NCBI GenBank assembly: GCA_001972305.1
Contig: BDDD01001760.1
Span: forward strand, 139,968-203,967
DNA: 64,000 nucleotides
Source of the DNA: Cephalotus follicularis
Taxonomy: Eukaryota; Streptophyta; Magnoliopsida; Oxalidales; Cephalotaceae
Direction of reading: 5' to 3'
In this document: positions 23,722-36,385 of the stretch, piece after piece
How the letters are laid out: each line of letters begins with the position of its first letter
How positions within the stretch are numbered: position 1 is the first letter of the stretch
Translations under genes and position numbers: made by a program
The notes under the pieces: generated by a model
The model's input: the letters and a program-made list of their open reading frames with translations, nothing else
Database searches by the model: none
What the model was told of the DNA's origin: nothing

Positions 23722-25345
23722 TGCATTGCATTGGGACATCTAGTACTTGCTCGTATACTAGCTTATATATATATATATAAGTGGTTAATCTAAACATACC
23801 ATCATCTGTAAGTCCAACTTGGTCGTAGCTCAATGGTATGAACATTTAGTACTTACCAGTAGACTGATAAGAGCATAATAGAACTAGTCGCCTACAGGTA
23901 AGTCCATAGAAGCTCAGCTAGTTACAAATTCATACATCCGTCAATCCGTAAATGCCATAGCATACAATCATATCATTCGGCATAGTGAGTCTATAACTCC
24001 CACCTGAAGGTGATAAGTTGTCACACCCCGCCCTTCGGATCCATTAGGCACAAGCATATATGGTGATATCAGAAATAAAACATAATATTCCAGCATTCCA
24101 TTCAACGATTCATATATAAGCGGAAGCATTCAATAAGCCGGAATATAAAATACAAGTCATCCGCACGTAGCCCATACTACGTGCAGGTACAATCCAACAA
24201 TATCCTTATACATAAAGAAGTACAACAACATCACGGGGTATGAACCGTTCATTACAATATAGTACATCATAAAATAACAACCTTAAGATAGAAAGAAGCT
24301 CTCCAAAAGCTCCGACAGCACCTCCCGTACATCTTCGCTTAACCTGAAATTATAGGGGTTAGCCGTTGTCCTCACTTGGCTAAGTAGGAAGATAATGCAT
24401 GCTAAGGAATATATGAATGCAACATGTATGACATTTTATATTAAAATAACATTTAAGTATTCCAATATATAAGCAACCATGCCAAGTGGCCATAGACAAT
24501 ACAATGCAAGAATACCGCACAAGGGTACAATCAATTCATACTGTGGTTTGGGTGTCACATGTCGCTAACTCCTAGCACCAATTGGGCACCACCTAACTAT
24601 CACGTTACACTCCGAAGATGATAGATAAGGTAACATTTACTACCGGCATTAGCGGGCAGTTTAACAAATAAGATCTGTAAGGTAGATAAGTTTGGGTGAT
24701 ACTCTAGCCAACTCCTGGCACCTAGGATCCCCACCGTAGTCAATGACCTCTGCCATCACTCGACTAATGGCATTAAGCATAGACAAGCAATTCAATCAAT
24801 TCAGTAGAAATATTACATATATCAATAGTATGCAATATAAAAGTTGTTTTCTTTAGAAACATTTAACAATTCATTGATCGTACATCTCATTGGAGGGAAA
24901 CGATATCAATACAATAGTGGTTCCCAGTTGGGGAACAAAACAGTAGGTACCTCTCATAGGAGGAGTAGTAAATCATTGGCAATAAGTTTCCATTTTGAAA
25001 CCTTTAGTTAAAACCATATTCGTACTTAAAGCACTTAGTTGGTTTAATCATTGAAAATAAGTGATAATAGTGTTGAAGAACACTTAGACAGTATATACGA
25101 ATTATGACAGTAGTATATACAGCAAACAGTGGAGCACAATAGCAATTCAAGACATTCAATGAGGTCATTAGCATACCATAGTCATTCATGTGCAACTCAC
25201 ACAAGGAGTGCATACTTGTTTAGTTTCTGAAATGTAATTGTATATAAGGCCAGGATTGATTGTCTTAATCATCCATATGGAGGCCAAGTTAATTACATTT
25301 AAATTGAGGCCCAAATAGGATCTATATCAGAATTTTAACCCAAGA

Positions 25346-25458
25346 CAGTCGGCTGTTCTCAAGAACAATTGGCTGTTTTGATTGAGTAGTCGACTGTTTC
25401 CTCTTAACAGTCGATTGGATCGATTGAGTAGTCGACTGCCATGAAGAACAGTCGACTG
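25346..25458. repeat. Six AGTCGACT-type palindromes in Z2
   Basis: Six copies of CAGTCGACTG or close variants lie in 113 bp, at the place matching 12,954-13,068 in Z1. Confidence 0.85.
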
Positions 25459-26347
25459 CTTTGCCCAGAAAAATGTAGGCAGTAGCAGGTTGTATATTTC
25501 AATGCATAATATAAAACTAATGAATGCATACAATCAAGCAGAAAATAACCATACATGATATGCATACTCATATCTTCCAAAATATGTCACTACCCCTACC
25601 TTAAACGCTATCCCGAGATCAATCGGGATTGATCTCTCTCTTTGAGTTTCCAAGCCTTTTCACCAACCAATCTTCCAAAATCCAGTAATTATTTATCTTT
25701 ACATGTTACAGAAGATGTATATATGTATAGTCAGTATACACATACATAGAGACAACTATAACAACAACTATAATCGAATCACAGGCTTATCAACAATTCC
25801 TTAACTCCACTTTCACATTTAACCACTTCCATTACAATTTCTATCTCCAAATTTTCAGCTTATTACTGGTGATCATGTTTAATCAGTGGTTATAAGACGA
25901 ATGTGAGACTATTTAACTATAACCTTAATACTAACAGAGCTTGGAGCTTACCAGGAAATCCAAGCTTCAAGTCCTCCTTTGCACTCTACTCCTTCAAATG
26001 TAAGCTTTCACAATTCTCCAGCAATTCTCCTCTTCTCTCAGTGTTTTTCCTACATTCACACTCTCTCAAACAGCTGATATAGAGCTTAGAAAAACTTAGG
26101 AATCACCAGACTACATTACTCAGCCTTCTCTCTTTCCCTTCTCTCTCTCACATGCACCTATCCTCACTTTTCTCTTCTATTTTTGCAGGTTGCAGGTCTG
26201 CAAATCTTGCAGAAGGAATAGAGGGCATGCAAGGCACTCCCCTTGCATGTTATGGCAGGTGGTGACACGCATCCCTCATGCATGCCACGATTAGCACACC
26301 TGTCATCCTTGTCTCTGCGCATGCCAGATGCATGTTATGTACCATTC

Positions 26348-26426
26348 CAGTCGACTGTCTTTAACAGGCAGTCGACTGTCACCCCACGCATCAGACAGTC
26401 GACTGTTCCCCTGTGACAGTCGGCTG
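26348..26426. repeat. Four AGTCGACT-type palindromes in Z2 (upstream group)
   Basis: Four copies lie in 79 bp, matching the two-copy group of Z1 at 11,873-11,902. Copy number therefore differs between the two LTRs. Confidence 0.85.
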
Positions 26427-26676
26427 TTTGAGCTGATTTTAGGGTTATTTTAGGTCCATTTGCTCAATTAAATTAACAACCACAATCCGTATAATAATTG
26501 GACAATTAACCTCAATTAAAATGTATATTTTATTTAAAATTGGAGCAATATACATTAATTGATATTGCGGTTATTACATAAGTGTTAAAGTCTTGACATC
26601 AAGTGCCTAATGGTATATCGATAGGAGCTCACTAGACCCAGTTGCCTACTAGTAGACCAGTCGGAGCTCAAACGAT

Positions 26677-28346
26677 TGTTGGTTTCATTACAAAGTGGCT
26701 AGAATAACACTTAATCTAACCCAAACTAGCAAATCCTAAAACAGAATGGATTTGCTAGAAACAAAATCTAAAGCCAAGATCACTTTGATCATCACTTTGA
26801 CATATCAAAAGATAAGAAATGAAGAGAAGAAAAAGTTTAAAGTAGCACTTACTCTTGGTTTTTTAACTCCTTCAAAACTTTTCAAATCACTATCTTAGTT
26901 CAAGGCACTTTGTGAGTGACAAATCTATGTCACCTCCAAGAGGATCCACACAAAGTGAGAAGTAAGAAAGTGTGTATAGAAGGAGAGGAAAATTTTGGCC
27001 AAAGGAGAAGAGAGCCAAGGTGGAAATGCTAGTCTCTAAAGCCTTAGTCTCTTTTCTACTTTTGGTGAAATGAACTCATAAGCCATTCACTCTTACAACC
27101 ATTGTATATATACTAAGTCATAAGGTAAGTTATTAACTTTGACTTCATTAAGTCAAAGTAAGATAACTTAAGTGAATGTTACATGTAATTAGTGACATTA
27201 ATCACATAACCTTATCTCATAAGCTTATTCAATTAAACTAATTGCATTAGTATCATTAATTAATTCTTCAATTAATTATTTCTCTCTAATTCTCTTGCAT
27301 TCTCACACTTGTATTATGTGTGACTCTATGGATTCATAATTACGTTGGACATAGGATTAATCATAACACTTATGATTATCTGGTTATTCATTCCTGATCG
27401 CATTAGAAACTTATAATTGAAATAAAAGAATTAAACCCTATTTTAATTCTTTATTACACGTGATTAATAATAAATTAATCTCAGTTATCCTACTGACCAA
27501 CATCGATATCTAGCAATGCATATTGATCCCTAGGTAATATGAATATAACCTCGAACCTCGAATTACAGTTACGTGCACTTATAATCCCTCTACCGAAATT
27601 GCTTGAATTAAACCTAGGGCAAGGAACATGTCAGGCCCTAATAGTTTATTCATAAAAATGATGTCGTGGATAATTAGCTATTTCGATCAAATTAGAAACC
27701 CTTTCTAATTCATTGATCTATGATATTGGAATCATCATTCCACTACCTTTTCATCTTGGCCAAGGCATAAACTTCCTTTACTAGGAGCGGTAGATATCAT
27801 CTTGCTCACTCACATATCTCCATACACAATCTACCATGCCCAACTAATACCTATATGCTCCGCATGGTTAGAGGATGTACTTAAGTATCATTAAAGTATG
27901 ATATCTTATACACAAGAAATCAATTTGACTCAGGTCTAAGGACCATATGCACTACTGCAATACAGGAAGCCTGTCTGATATGTAAGTAAAACTCCATACA
28001 GGTATTCCTACTGTGAGCCACTTTGGTGAACTCATAAAATAATGAGCACCCACGTGCATGCGATGTAGCCACTACATGATAACTTGTGAGAACAGTCAAC
28101 CTCTTCAACGAGCTGGCATACTACGTGCTAGTCTATCCGGATAACATATGTCCAAGTATGTTATCCTACAACTAAGAACATTCTAAAATAAAGCTTACCG
28201 GTGTGCTAAGTCTCACAACACGATCTCATCATTGTCTTAATCATCAAACTTTATTTCATGGACATTCATTATATATATATATATAATGTTTATTACAAAC
28301 TATTGTTATTACATCATAATCTGGCTTGTAGGACTTATCTCTAACA
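26677..28346 (-). mobile_element. Y1: copia-type solo LTR inside X2
   Basis: The ends are TGTTGGTTTC (26,677) and TCTCTAACA (28,346). Read on the minus strand it starts TGTTAGAGATAAGTCC, a common copia or LARD LTR start. A minus-strand TATA-like AGTATATATACA is at about 27,115. It is collinear with the split copy Y2. Flanking 5-mers do not match well. No coding domain is visible in 1.67 kb. Confidence 0.75.
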
Positions 28347-29113
28347 CCGGTCACTAACATCTATATCCTATCTATACATGAGTATAAACTTCCCCGAAGG
28401 TTGGACAATGTGACGACCCGAATTCCATTTTGTACTGTTCATGCATACATCGTACCGTATTGGACCGTACTGAACTGTTTTGAATTGAGGTATTCTTATA
28501 CCTATTGATATTGTACTGATCATATGCATGTATAGTCAGGATTCTGGGCTGAGTTTCGGAGAGTTAGTCGAATTGACTATATAAGTCAATTTCTCACTCT
28601 TATCTCTTCATTCTTCACTCTTCTCTCCCTCTCTCTATCCTTCTCCCTCTCTCTCTCTTGCTAGAGCCTCCATCTTCCTCCCTTGCAGCTGGAATTGCAT
28701 CTCCATCGATAAGGACAGTGATTACAAGTAGTGGCTTACCGATTGAACAAGAAAGCAATGGATTATTGGGCAATTTCAGCCGATTGATCGATTGTCAGCT
28801 CAACTTTTGAAGCTTCAGTGAAATGTAGGACTTATTTACTGAATTGCCTATTGCTTTATTGATTGATTGACTGAATTGAATGATTGATTGAGTGATTGAA
28901 TGATTGAATTGAAGTGAATTGTGAAACTAGGGTTTTTATTGATTCCCTTGACCCTATGGATCTAGGAATATTGAAATGTTAAATTGAAGGTTGTAACTAG
29001 TTTTATTAACCTTAAAGACTGATTTTTAACCCTGGGTTTCTTAAAGAATGGATTTGATTGAGTTTTGACTTGAAAATTGCTAGTTTTCTACAGAAAAATC
29101 GACCATCTCTAGC

Positions 29114-29473
29114 AAAGACGTCGATCCCTTTGCCCATGGGCATCGATGTATTTCGCTTTTGGATGCAGTCTCCTTGCTTTCGCAGCAAAGACGTCGACGT
29201 CTTTGAAGACGTCGACGTCTTTTGCTTGAGATGCCTTTCCTCAGAAAAGGCATCGACGCGAGACATCGATGCGCATCTCCAGGCCATTTTCATTGAAACA
29301 CGTCGACGTCGCATCTTTGTCCAAGGACATCGACGTCTTCGGCCAAATTGAGAAAGACATCGACGTCTTTGAAAGACATTGACGTCTTTGAAAGACATCA
29401 ACGTCTTTCTACCATTTTTAAAGACATGCCCTGATACGCATCAACGTCTTTGGCCAAGGACATCGACGCCTTT
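29114..29473. repeat. ACATCGATGT/GACGTC-type palindrome cluster in C LTR
   Basis: At least a dozen copies of AAAGACRTCGAYGTCTTT or halves of it lie in 360 bp. The ORFs seen on both strands here are translations of these repeats and not genes. Confidence 0.9.
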
Positions 29474-29775
29474 CGGGCTGAGTGGAGTTTTTGACTGTTA
29501 AAGCTGGTTTTTCACCCCTTTTCACATTGCCGCTTGACCGGAACCTCACTTGAGGTATTCAAGCATTTTAAAACACAGTTTTCAATGGTTTTCAAAGATT
29601 GAAATGATAGATTGATAGAGCGACAACTTGAGCCATAGGTGACGACTCAGTGACTTTCATTGACTAAATAGATGTTCATTCCTATTCCATCGATTCGATT
29701 GTCACCGCCTAGCGGTTATTGATTGATTGATCTGTTGAGTCATAGGTGTGGTTGTGAGCCTAAGTCGGTAAAATG

Positions 29776-30012
29776 GATGCACGTTCCCATCCCTCCATTA
29801 GGCACCACCAATTATTTACTTTGCTTCGACGTTGTATTGATACATTGATCGATTGCTTGAGTCACGAGTGTTGTTGCGAGCCTAAGAATGGATGCACGTT
29901 CCCATCCCTCCATTAGGCACCACCAATTATTTACTTTGCTTCGACGTTGTATTGATACATTGATCGATTGCTTGAGTCACGAGTGTTGTTGCGAGCCTAA
30001 GTCGGTACGATG
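29776..30012 (+). repeat. 115-bp tandem duplication in C 5' LTR
   Basis: The unit beginning GATGCACGTTCCCATCC repeats at 29,776 and 29,891, with a shortened third copy from 30,013. The D LTRs have only one corresponding unit, so the duplication is private to C or its sublineage. Confidence 0.85.
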
Positions 30013-30800
30013 GATGCACGTTCCCATTTCTCCATTGGACACCACCACTTACTGACTGTATTTAACATTTTATTGACTTGATTGATTGATTGATTGTATT
30101 GTATGAATCCTATAGAGCGACCTTATGATTCGTGTCGGCATGTTAGGTCGTTGACTCTGTCCACCTATTCCACCGATCGTTTCATTTATTGTATTGTATT
30201 GACCCGCTGACGAGCGGTATTGATTGTTGCTCCCTAATGATTGAGCCTATTGATTGATTGTCGATTGATGCTCCCTTGAGGCCGTGGCTCCCTAACGGTA
30301 TCAGTAGCTCCCTCGATTGTTGCTCATTGAGATTGTATTGACCCAGTCATAGGCTGGAAGATCTATGAGTCCCAGACCTGATCAATCTAAGAACCGTAGA
30401 TAGATCTCCCACCCTTTTTGAAGGACTACCTTCCGTGGGATTGATCACCGCTAACCGATTGACATTGTATTGACCCGGTCGCATGCTCTATAGGATATTG
30501 ATTGATTGATTGGGTGTTTCATACACCACCATTGAGTGTCTGACATTGATTGATTGTTATAGATCCTATCCGTATGCTCTGTTATGGGACACTGTCATAC
30601 GGGTAGTCTGATCGCCAATTATACACTGCACCCTGATATTGTATAGATTGTCACCGATATTGCACATTGTACATGTACATTTGCCATGTCATGCATTGAT
30701 ATTGTACACCGCACATTGATATTGTATAGATTGTCACTGATATTGCACATTGTACATGCATACATGCTGCATGGGGTTTCTGCTTAGCCAGTGTGGCTAA

Positions 30801-30820
30801 CCCCATCCTTCGGGGTGGGG
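30801..30820 (+). other. UUCG tetraloop hairpin near C 5' LTR end
   Basis: CCCCATCC pairs with GGGTGGGG around a TTCG loop, giving eight pairs including one U-G. A C(UUCG)G loop is exceptionally stable in RNA. It lies about 0.4 kb before the LTR end, after GTGGCTAA. Confidence 0.8.
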
Positions 30821-31215
30821 CTATGTTGTACCTTTGTGTGCGGCATAGGTAGGGCAGCAGGTAGCAGTGGACAGAAGGACTGAAGACCGGATTGACTACA
30901 CGATTGCTTGGGCATCGCAGAGCTGATTGACATATTGTAGTGAAAGATGGAAATGTATTGTATTGAAATGCTATATATTGAAGGATTGATAATGTATTGT
31001 AAAAGACTAGCATTGTACAGGATTTGTATTGTATAAGATTAATGTTGCATTGCATTATATTGATGGATTATTTTATTGTATCTTCCACATCTGATATGTA
31101 TTGCAAAGTTTTAATGTTTTTCGCATTTTTATATTGCTAGTCTCGACCATTGTATTGTGTTTTGGATTGAGTGTAATGCCACGTGTCCGCCCTGCGGGCG
31201 CGGGGTGTTATAGTA

Positions 31216-31226
31216 TGGTATCAGAG
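31216..31226 (+). other. C primer-binding site (tRNA-iMet type)
   Basis: TGGTATCAGAG starts four bases after the LTR end. Confidence 0.9.
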
Positions 31227-31339
31227 ACATTGGTCGGCCTGCTAGTTTAGTATATTAATGCGATGATTGAGATTGACTGAATGGATTTGCATGATATGTG
31301 TTCTGCTTATTCATGCTATTGTTATTGGAAAAGAGATTG

Positions 31340-34300
31340 ATATTGGAATTGAAAGTGATTGCATCTGATCATCCCGTTGTTGAGTCGTTTCCTAAAGTTG
31401 TAGCCTCCAGCATCTGTAGGACTTCCTGAATCTACTCTTGCTGAGTCTTGGCTAACCCATTTAGAGAAGACCCTTGAGGTCATGGGATGTGCTGATGAAC
31501 AGAGATTGGTATTGGCAGTGTATATGCTCCAAGGAGAAGTTGAGCACTGGTGGGCTATGGTCAATACAGATTGGACAAGGGATGGTATAGTCCGCTCTTG
31601 GGATGCCTTCAAAAGAGAATTCTATGCAAGGTACTACCCTCAGGTAGATATAGACAAAAGAGAGATTGAATTTGCTAACTTGGTACAAGGAAGCATGACA
31701 GTTGCTGAGTATGAGGCGGGGTTCATGCTGCTAGCCCGATCCACCCCGTACTTAGTGGAAGCCAAGAGCGTAGAGCAAAGAAGTTCCTTCGGGGATTGAG
31801 ATTGAGATTGAATTTGAGGAGCCAACTGACCCCCTTCGGGTTGACCTCCATAGCGGATATTTCTTCCCGAGCTATGCAACTTGAGGATATTGCAGCTGAG
31901 GCTAAACAGTTGAGAAATATAGCCCGTACTAGGCCTACTCCTTCTTCTTGGCAGAGTGGTAGTGACAGTGACAGTGCTAAATCACAAAAGACTGATAGTA
32001 GCCCCTCACCTGGTTCTCAGGGTAGCAATCAGAATAACGGGAATTCGTCCCGTTCTCGGAGGAGAGGCAGATCGAGGAACGCACGTCGAGGAGACCGATC
32101 TTCAGTACCTAGTCAGGGTACACCCTCCAGACTTTCTGGGAGTGGTAATCAGAATGCTACGGTTCCTTGTGTGCATTATCAGAAGGCCAACCATACTTCT
32201 GAGAATTGTAGATGGTTCTTGGGCCATTGCTTGGTTTGTAGTGGTTCCGACCACATTGCTGGAGATTGTCCACGGAGTTCTTGTCCTAGAGGATTTGATC
32301 AGACACAGCACGCACCGCCTCCACCAGGACCGATAGCTTGTGTACCGTCTTCTTCCCATGGGACTTCACAGTCCAGGGGGAAGCAGCCTATGAGTTTTGC
32401 TTCGACAGTTCAGGCTAGAGTGTTTGCTATGGAACCGAGTGCTGCAGCGGGATCCGATGTTGTGATTGGAGGTACCATTCGACTATTTTAGCTTCCAGCA
32501 CGGGTTCTTCTGGATCCGGGTTCATCCCATTCATTCATTGCATTGCATTTTTGTCTCCCATGTTGGTTGAGGCTTGAGTACCTTCCTTTCTTGATGGAGG
32601 TATCCGCACCTCTCGGTGAGTCAGCGACCACCGATCGAGTGTGTAGAGATTGTATTGTTGAGATTGATGATCGTTGCTTGTTAGCCGATATTATTGTTTT
32701 ACCGATGGTTTGCCTAGATGTGATTCTTGGCATGGATTGGTTGTCTGCTAGCTTTGCTCAGGTGGATTGTCATCGAAAAGTTGTGGTTTTCAGTCCTCCG
32801 GGACGACCACCTCTTCGATTTCTTGGCACCTTAGAGCCATTGTTTATTCTGATGATTTAGGCTTTGCATGCGGACAGATTGCTACGACAGGGATGCCAGG
32901 GGTTTCTGGCACATGTGCTCGATATAGACAGATGGCGGCCGGAACTGGAGGATATTCCATTGGTTTGCGAGTTCGGAGATGTTTTTCCTCGGTATTTGAC
33001 GTCGTTACCGCCAGACAGAGAGATAGAGTTTGTGACTGATCTGATACCAGGAAATGTACCGATTTCTCGAGCACCGTACCAAATGGCACCGATAGAATTG
33101 AAAGAGTTAAAGATACAGTTACAGAATCTTCTAGACAAAGGCTTTTTAAGACCTAGTGCTTCACCCTGGGGGGCACCTGTTCTTTTGTCAAGAAGAAAGA
33201 TGGATCGCTCCGTATGTGTATTGACTACCGACAGCTCAACAAAGTTACAGTGAAGAATAAGTACTCTCTACCGCACATTGATGAGCTGTTTGATCAGCTT
33301 AGAGGAGCGACAGTGTTTTCTAGCTCGACTTGAGATCGGGCTACCACCAGTTGAAAGTCAGACCGGAGAATGTTCCGAAGACGGCTTTCAGATCGAGATA
33401 TGGCCATTATGAGTTCTTAGTTATACCTTTTGGTGTGACTAATGCTCCTGCGGCTTTCATGGACCTGATGAACCGAGTGTTCAGGCAGTATTTGGATCAG
33501 TTCATTGTAGTGTTCTTTGACGACCTCTTGGTCTATTCCAGGACCGATGAGGAGCATGCCTAGCACCTCTACATTGTATTGCAAACTTTGAGGGATCAAC
33601 GATTGTATGCCAAATTCGACAAGTGCGAGTTTTGGTTATCGGAGGTTGCTTTTCTTGGGCATATTGTTTTTAGTGACGGTTTATCAGTGGATCCATCGAA
33701 AGTAGAGGCAGTGAAAGATTGGAAACGACCGACGAATGCTTCCGAAGTTCGCAGCTTCTTGGGTTTAGCAGGGTATTATCGTCGGTTTGTTAAGGGATCT
33801 TCCAGTATTGCTACAGTATTGACCAGATTGATATAGAAAAACACTGCCCTTATGTGGTAGTGATTGCAGAGAGTGGCTACTGTTATTGATGAAAGATTGA
33901 AACCCGATTTCTCCCTATCTACGGATGGGTTATTGACATACAAGAACAGAGTTTGCATTCCAGCCGATAGCGAGTTGAAGGAAGAGCTTCTTTCTCAAGC
34001 TCATAAATCTCGTCTCTCTGTCCATCCAGGGAGTACGAAGATGTATCATGACCAAAAACTTAGCTATTGGTGGATTGGAATGAAGAGAGAAATCGCAGAG
34101 TTTGTATCGAGATGCCTCACTTGTCAGCAAGTTAAGGCAGAGCACTAGAGACCGGCTGGTTTGCTTCAGCCTTTGCTCATTCCTAAGTGGAAATGGGAGC
34201 ACATGACCATGGATTTCGTGTCTGGGTTGCCTCTGACTCGTGACAGACATGATAGTATTTGGGTTGTGGTCGATCGACTCACGAAGTCGGCCCACTTTCT

Positions 34301-34772
34301 ACCGATTTGGATGACTTATTCTAGAGAGAAGTTGTCCAATTGTTCATGAAAGAGATTGTTAAAGCACATGGAGCTCCTGTCAGCATTGTTTCGGATCGAG
34401 ACTCTCGCTTTACTTCCGGGCTTTGGAGGTAGTTGGGATGACTACTTACATATGATTGAGTTCTCGTATAACAATAGTTACCACGAGAGTATACAGATGG
34501 CTCCCTATGAAGCCCTATATGGTAAGAAGTGTCGATCGCCAACTTGTTGGGATCAGGTCGGTGAAAAGAATATTTTGGGGCCAGAGATTGTACAGATTAC
34601 CGCAGAGAAAGTGAAACTGATTAGAGACCGATTGATTGTTGCACGGAGTAGACAGAAAAGCTATGCTGATGTTCATCGCAGAGGTTTGGAGTTTAGTGTT
34701 GGTGACCATGTTTTCCTCAAAGTGTCGCCCACTAAAGGAGTCATGAGATTCGGGAAGAAAGGAAAGCTTTCT
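31340..34772 (+). pseudogene. C gag-pol remains: gag, zinc knuckles, protease, RT, integrase
   Basis: Gag is at about 31,360-32,400, with EHWWAMVNTDWTRDG and FANLVQGSMTVAEYEAGF. A CCHC-like region is at about 32,165-32,275 (ENCRWFLGHCLVC-GSDHIAGDCP). A protease region with a DPGSSHSF-like site lies around 32,510. Reverse transcriptase is at about 32,940-33,830, with [28 protein letters not shown], a FDDLLVYSR active-site region and [14 protein letters not shown]. The integrase zinc finger and core are at about 33,990-34,700, with CLTCQQVKAEH, KWEHMTMDFVSGLPLTR and MAPYEALYGKKCRSP. These are gypsy functions. The region is broken in several places. Confidence 0.85.
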
Positions 34773-35111
34773 GAAGGACTGAAGACCGGATTGACTACAC
34801 GATTGCTTGGGCACCGCAGAGCTGATTGACATATTGTAGTGAAAGATGGAAATGTATTGTATTGAAATGCTATATATTGAAGGATTGATAATGTATTGTA
34901 AAAGACTAGCATTGTACAGGATTTGTATTCTATAAGATTAATGCTGCATTGCATTATATTGATGGATTATTGTATTGTATCTTCCGCATCTGATATGTAT
35001 TGCAAAGTTTTAAAGTTTTCCGCATTTTTATATTGCTAGTCCCGACCATTGTATTGTGTTTTGGATTAAGTGTAATGCCACGTGTCCGCCCTGCGGGCGC
35101 GGGGTGTTACA
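34773..35111 (+). repeat. C 3' LTR, partial
   Basis: The last about 340 bp of the LTR matches 30,875-31,212 nearly base for base and ends GGGGTGTTACA, followed by the flank CACAA. Confidence 0.85.
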
Positions 35112-36300
35112 CACAAACCCAAGGTTTATACATCTAGTCACTGATCGGTAGACCGATAGGAGCTCAGCTAGAATTGGTTGCCTATTAGTAGGCCAATAGG
35201 AACTCAACCAATCACGTACCATATGTAACCCTAGTAGAGGGCTCAGTCGATGGTAGATCGACGCCACGTATCTGACTAGGAGTTACTATTCACTTTACGG
35301 TGAACACATATATAGATCATACTCTACCCTTTTTTCTTACCCTGTCATCATGAAAAACCTGAGAAACATCCTAGTCTATACCATATATGAGCCTAGAAAA
35401 GGACCTGTGAGAAAAACCTTTGAAAAGTATGCCTTAAAAACATTTGTCGAAAAATTGCCAGACAAAGCGGCGATGCCTTGGCCTTCAACGGCGATGCTTT
35501 GCGCTAAAGCGTTGTTAATTAAGCCTCAAGTGCCCGTGTTTTGAGATAGTGTGTTGAAATAATTTTCATGGAAGAGGCCAAGCGACGACACTTTGAGCAT
35601 GACCGTCGACGCTTAGACTCGTAAAACTTAGGGTTTTCATTTCAATCTTTGCAAATCCTTTCTTTTTCTTAAAACCAATTCAATCCTAGTTCCATACTAG
35701 TCCTATTAACAATTTCTATGCCATAAAAACTTGTTTCAAGTCAATTAATCCGTCTATTTCCATTTTAGGTCTAAAACCCTCATTAACCCATAAACTCTAA
35801 CTTTCCATAACATTCAAATCATCTATAAATAGTTCATACAATTCATTCATACATGTGCATACTGGTGTTAATCATAGCATATTTAGGTAGAAAATGGAGA
35901 AAGAACTCAAGTTTTTGACTTGTGGAGCTCCAATCTTGTGTCAAACAAGTCCTCAATCAAAGTACTACCCTTCCCCTTTGATTCTCTGTATCAAACAGTC
36001 AATTTGGGTGAGTTTTCAGTATTTTTGGTTAGAGAGAGAGATGGGAAAACAAGTTTAGAGAGATAAAGGGAAATAAAAAATGTGAAAGAATGAGTTTTGA
36101 GTTCTCTATTTATAGTTTTCTCGCTAACTCTATCCCCATGCAATAAATATCGTAAACAAACATACAATATCATCATATGAGTATTAAATACTCCAATGGC
36201 ATACATATCCATATGCACATACAATTTCGTAATCTATAATTACCGTGTCATGTATGCAATAAACATGCTAAAACAAAATGGGTTGGTTCGGGGTATTACA
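35112..36300 (-). repeat. X2 LTR, 5' part on the minus strand
   Basis: Two GAGCTC/TAGGCAACC modules lie at about 35,140-35,215. GCGATGC/GTCGACGCTTAG motifs follow at 35,468-35,620. Then come the leader and TATA-like region (minus strand), ending in the LTR start TGTAATACCCC (minus) at 36,300. There is no gene here. Past 36,300 the sequence is not X-like. Confidence 0.65.
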
Positions 36301-36385
36301 AATTATCCTTGTTTTTGTCAATTTCGTACTTAAATACCTATTATCAATACCCGGTTCTCTCTATAAAAAATTACCCCTGAAACAG

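Larger units (their letters stand above)
24019..26598 (-). mobile_element. Z2: gypsy-type solo LTR inside X2
   Basis: The low-coordinate edge is TGTCACACCCCG (the LTR end read on minus is CGGGGTGTGACA). The high-coordinate edge is TCTTGACA (read on minus, TGTCAAGACTTTAACAC). The 2.6 kb matches Z1 in reverse. Clear TSDs are not visible (flanks TAAGT and TCAAG). It has no coding domains and carries two AGTCGACT clusters. Confidence 0.75.
28409..31212 (+). repeat. C 5' LTR
   Basis: The LTR runs from TGTGACGACCCGAATTCC to CGGGGTGTTATA (2.8 kb). A TATA-like GACTATATAAGTC is at about 28,575, an ATTG-rich leader follows, and there is a palindrome cluster at 29,114-29,473. Several GATCGATTG/ATTGATTG-rich stretches follow, then a UUCG hairpin at 30,801 and the LTR end. 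It is longer than the D LTR partly because of a 115-bp tandem duplication (29,776-30,012). Confidence 0.85.
28409..35111 (+). mobile_element. C: Ty3/gypsy Tekay-like element, broken
   Basis: The element has a full 5' LTR (28,409-31,212), a primer-binding site, gag, protease, reverse transcriptase and integrase, and a partial 3' LTR (34,773-35,111). Flanks are GACAA and CACAA (one mismatch). The pol order PR-RT-IN is that of gypsy, and the sequence is the same family as D. It is broken, with multiple breaks. It inserted into X2. Confidence 0.85.
23722..36300 (-). mobile_element. X2: X-family gypsy LTR, minus strand, split by three insertions
   Basis: Read on the minus strand, the LTR starts at 36,300 (TGTAATACCCCGAACC). 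It has a TATA-like CTATAAATAG at about 36,113, and it continues through the leader, the GACGCTTAG-type motifs (35,468-35,620) and the GAGCTC/TAGGCAAC modules. Pieces of it are 35,112-36,300, 28,347-28,408, 26,599-26,676 and 23,722-24,018. The gaps are filled by C, Y1 and Z2. No internal domains are visible, so it is a solo or partial LTR. It is old: its similarity to X1 is only moderate by eye. Confidence 0.65.

Noticed and set aside
24019-26598. 5-bp TSD for Z2
   Set aside because: The flanks TAAGT and TCAAG do not match; only a shifted AAGT is shared, so no TSD is claimed.
29012-29401. Arg-rich ORFs on both strands
   Set aside because: They are translations of the GACRTCGAYGTC repeat cluster; the Arg/Asp runs follow from the palindromes.
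30651-31055. 134-codon minus-strand ORF in the C 5' LTR (and its copy at 34,673-34,954)
   Set aside because: It is antisense to an ATTG/TATTG-rich LTR, duplicated only because the LTR is, and has no domain features.
32102-32359. Minus-strand ORFs within C and D gag-pol
   Set aside because: They are shadows of the plus-strand frames with no domain similarity.
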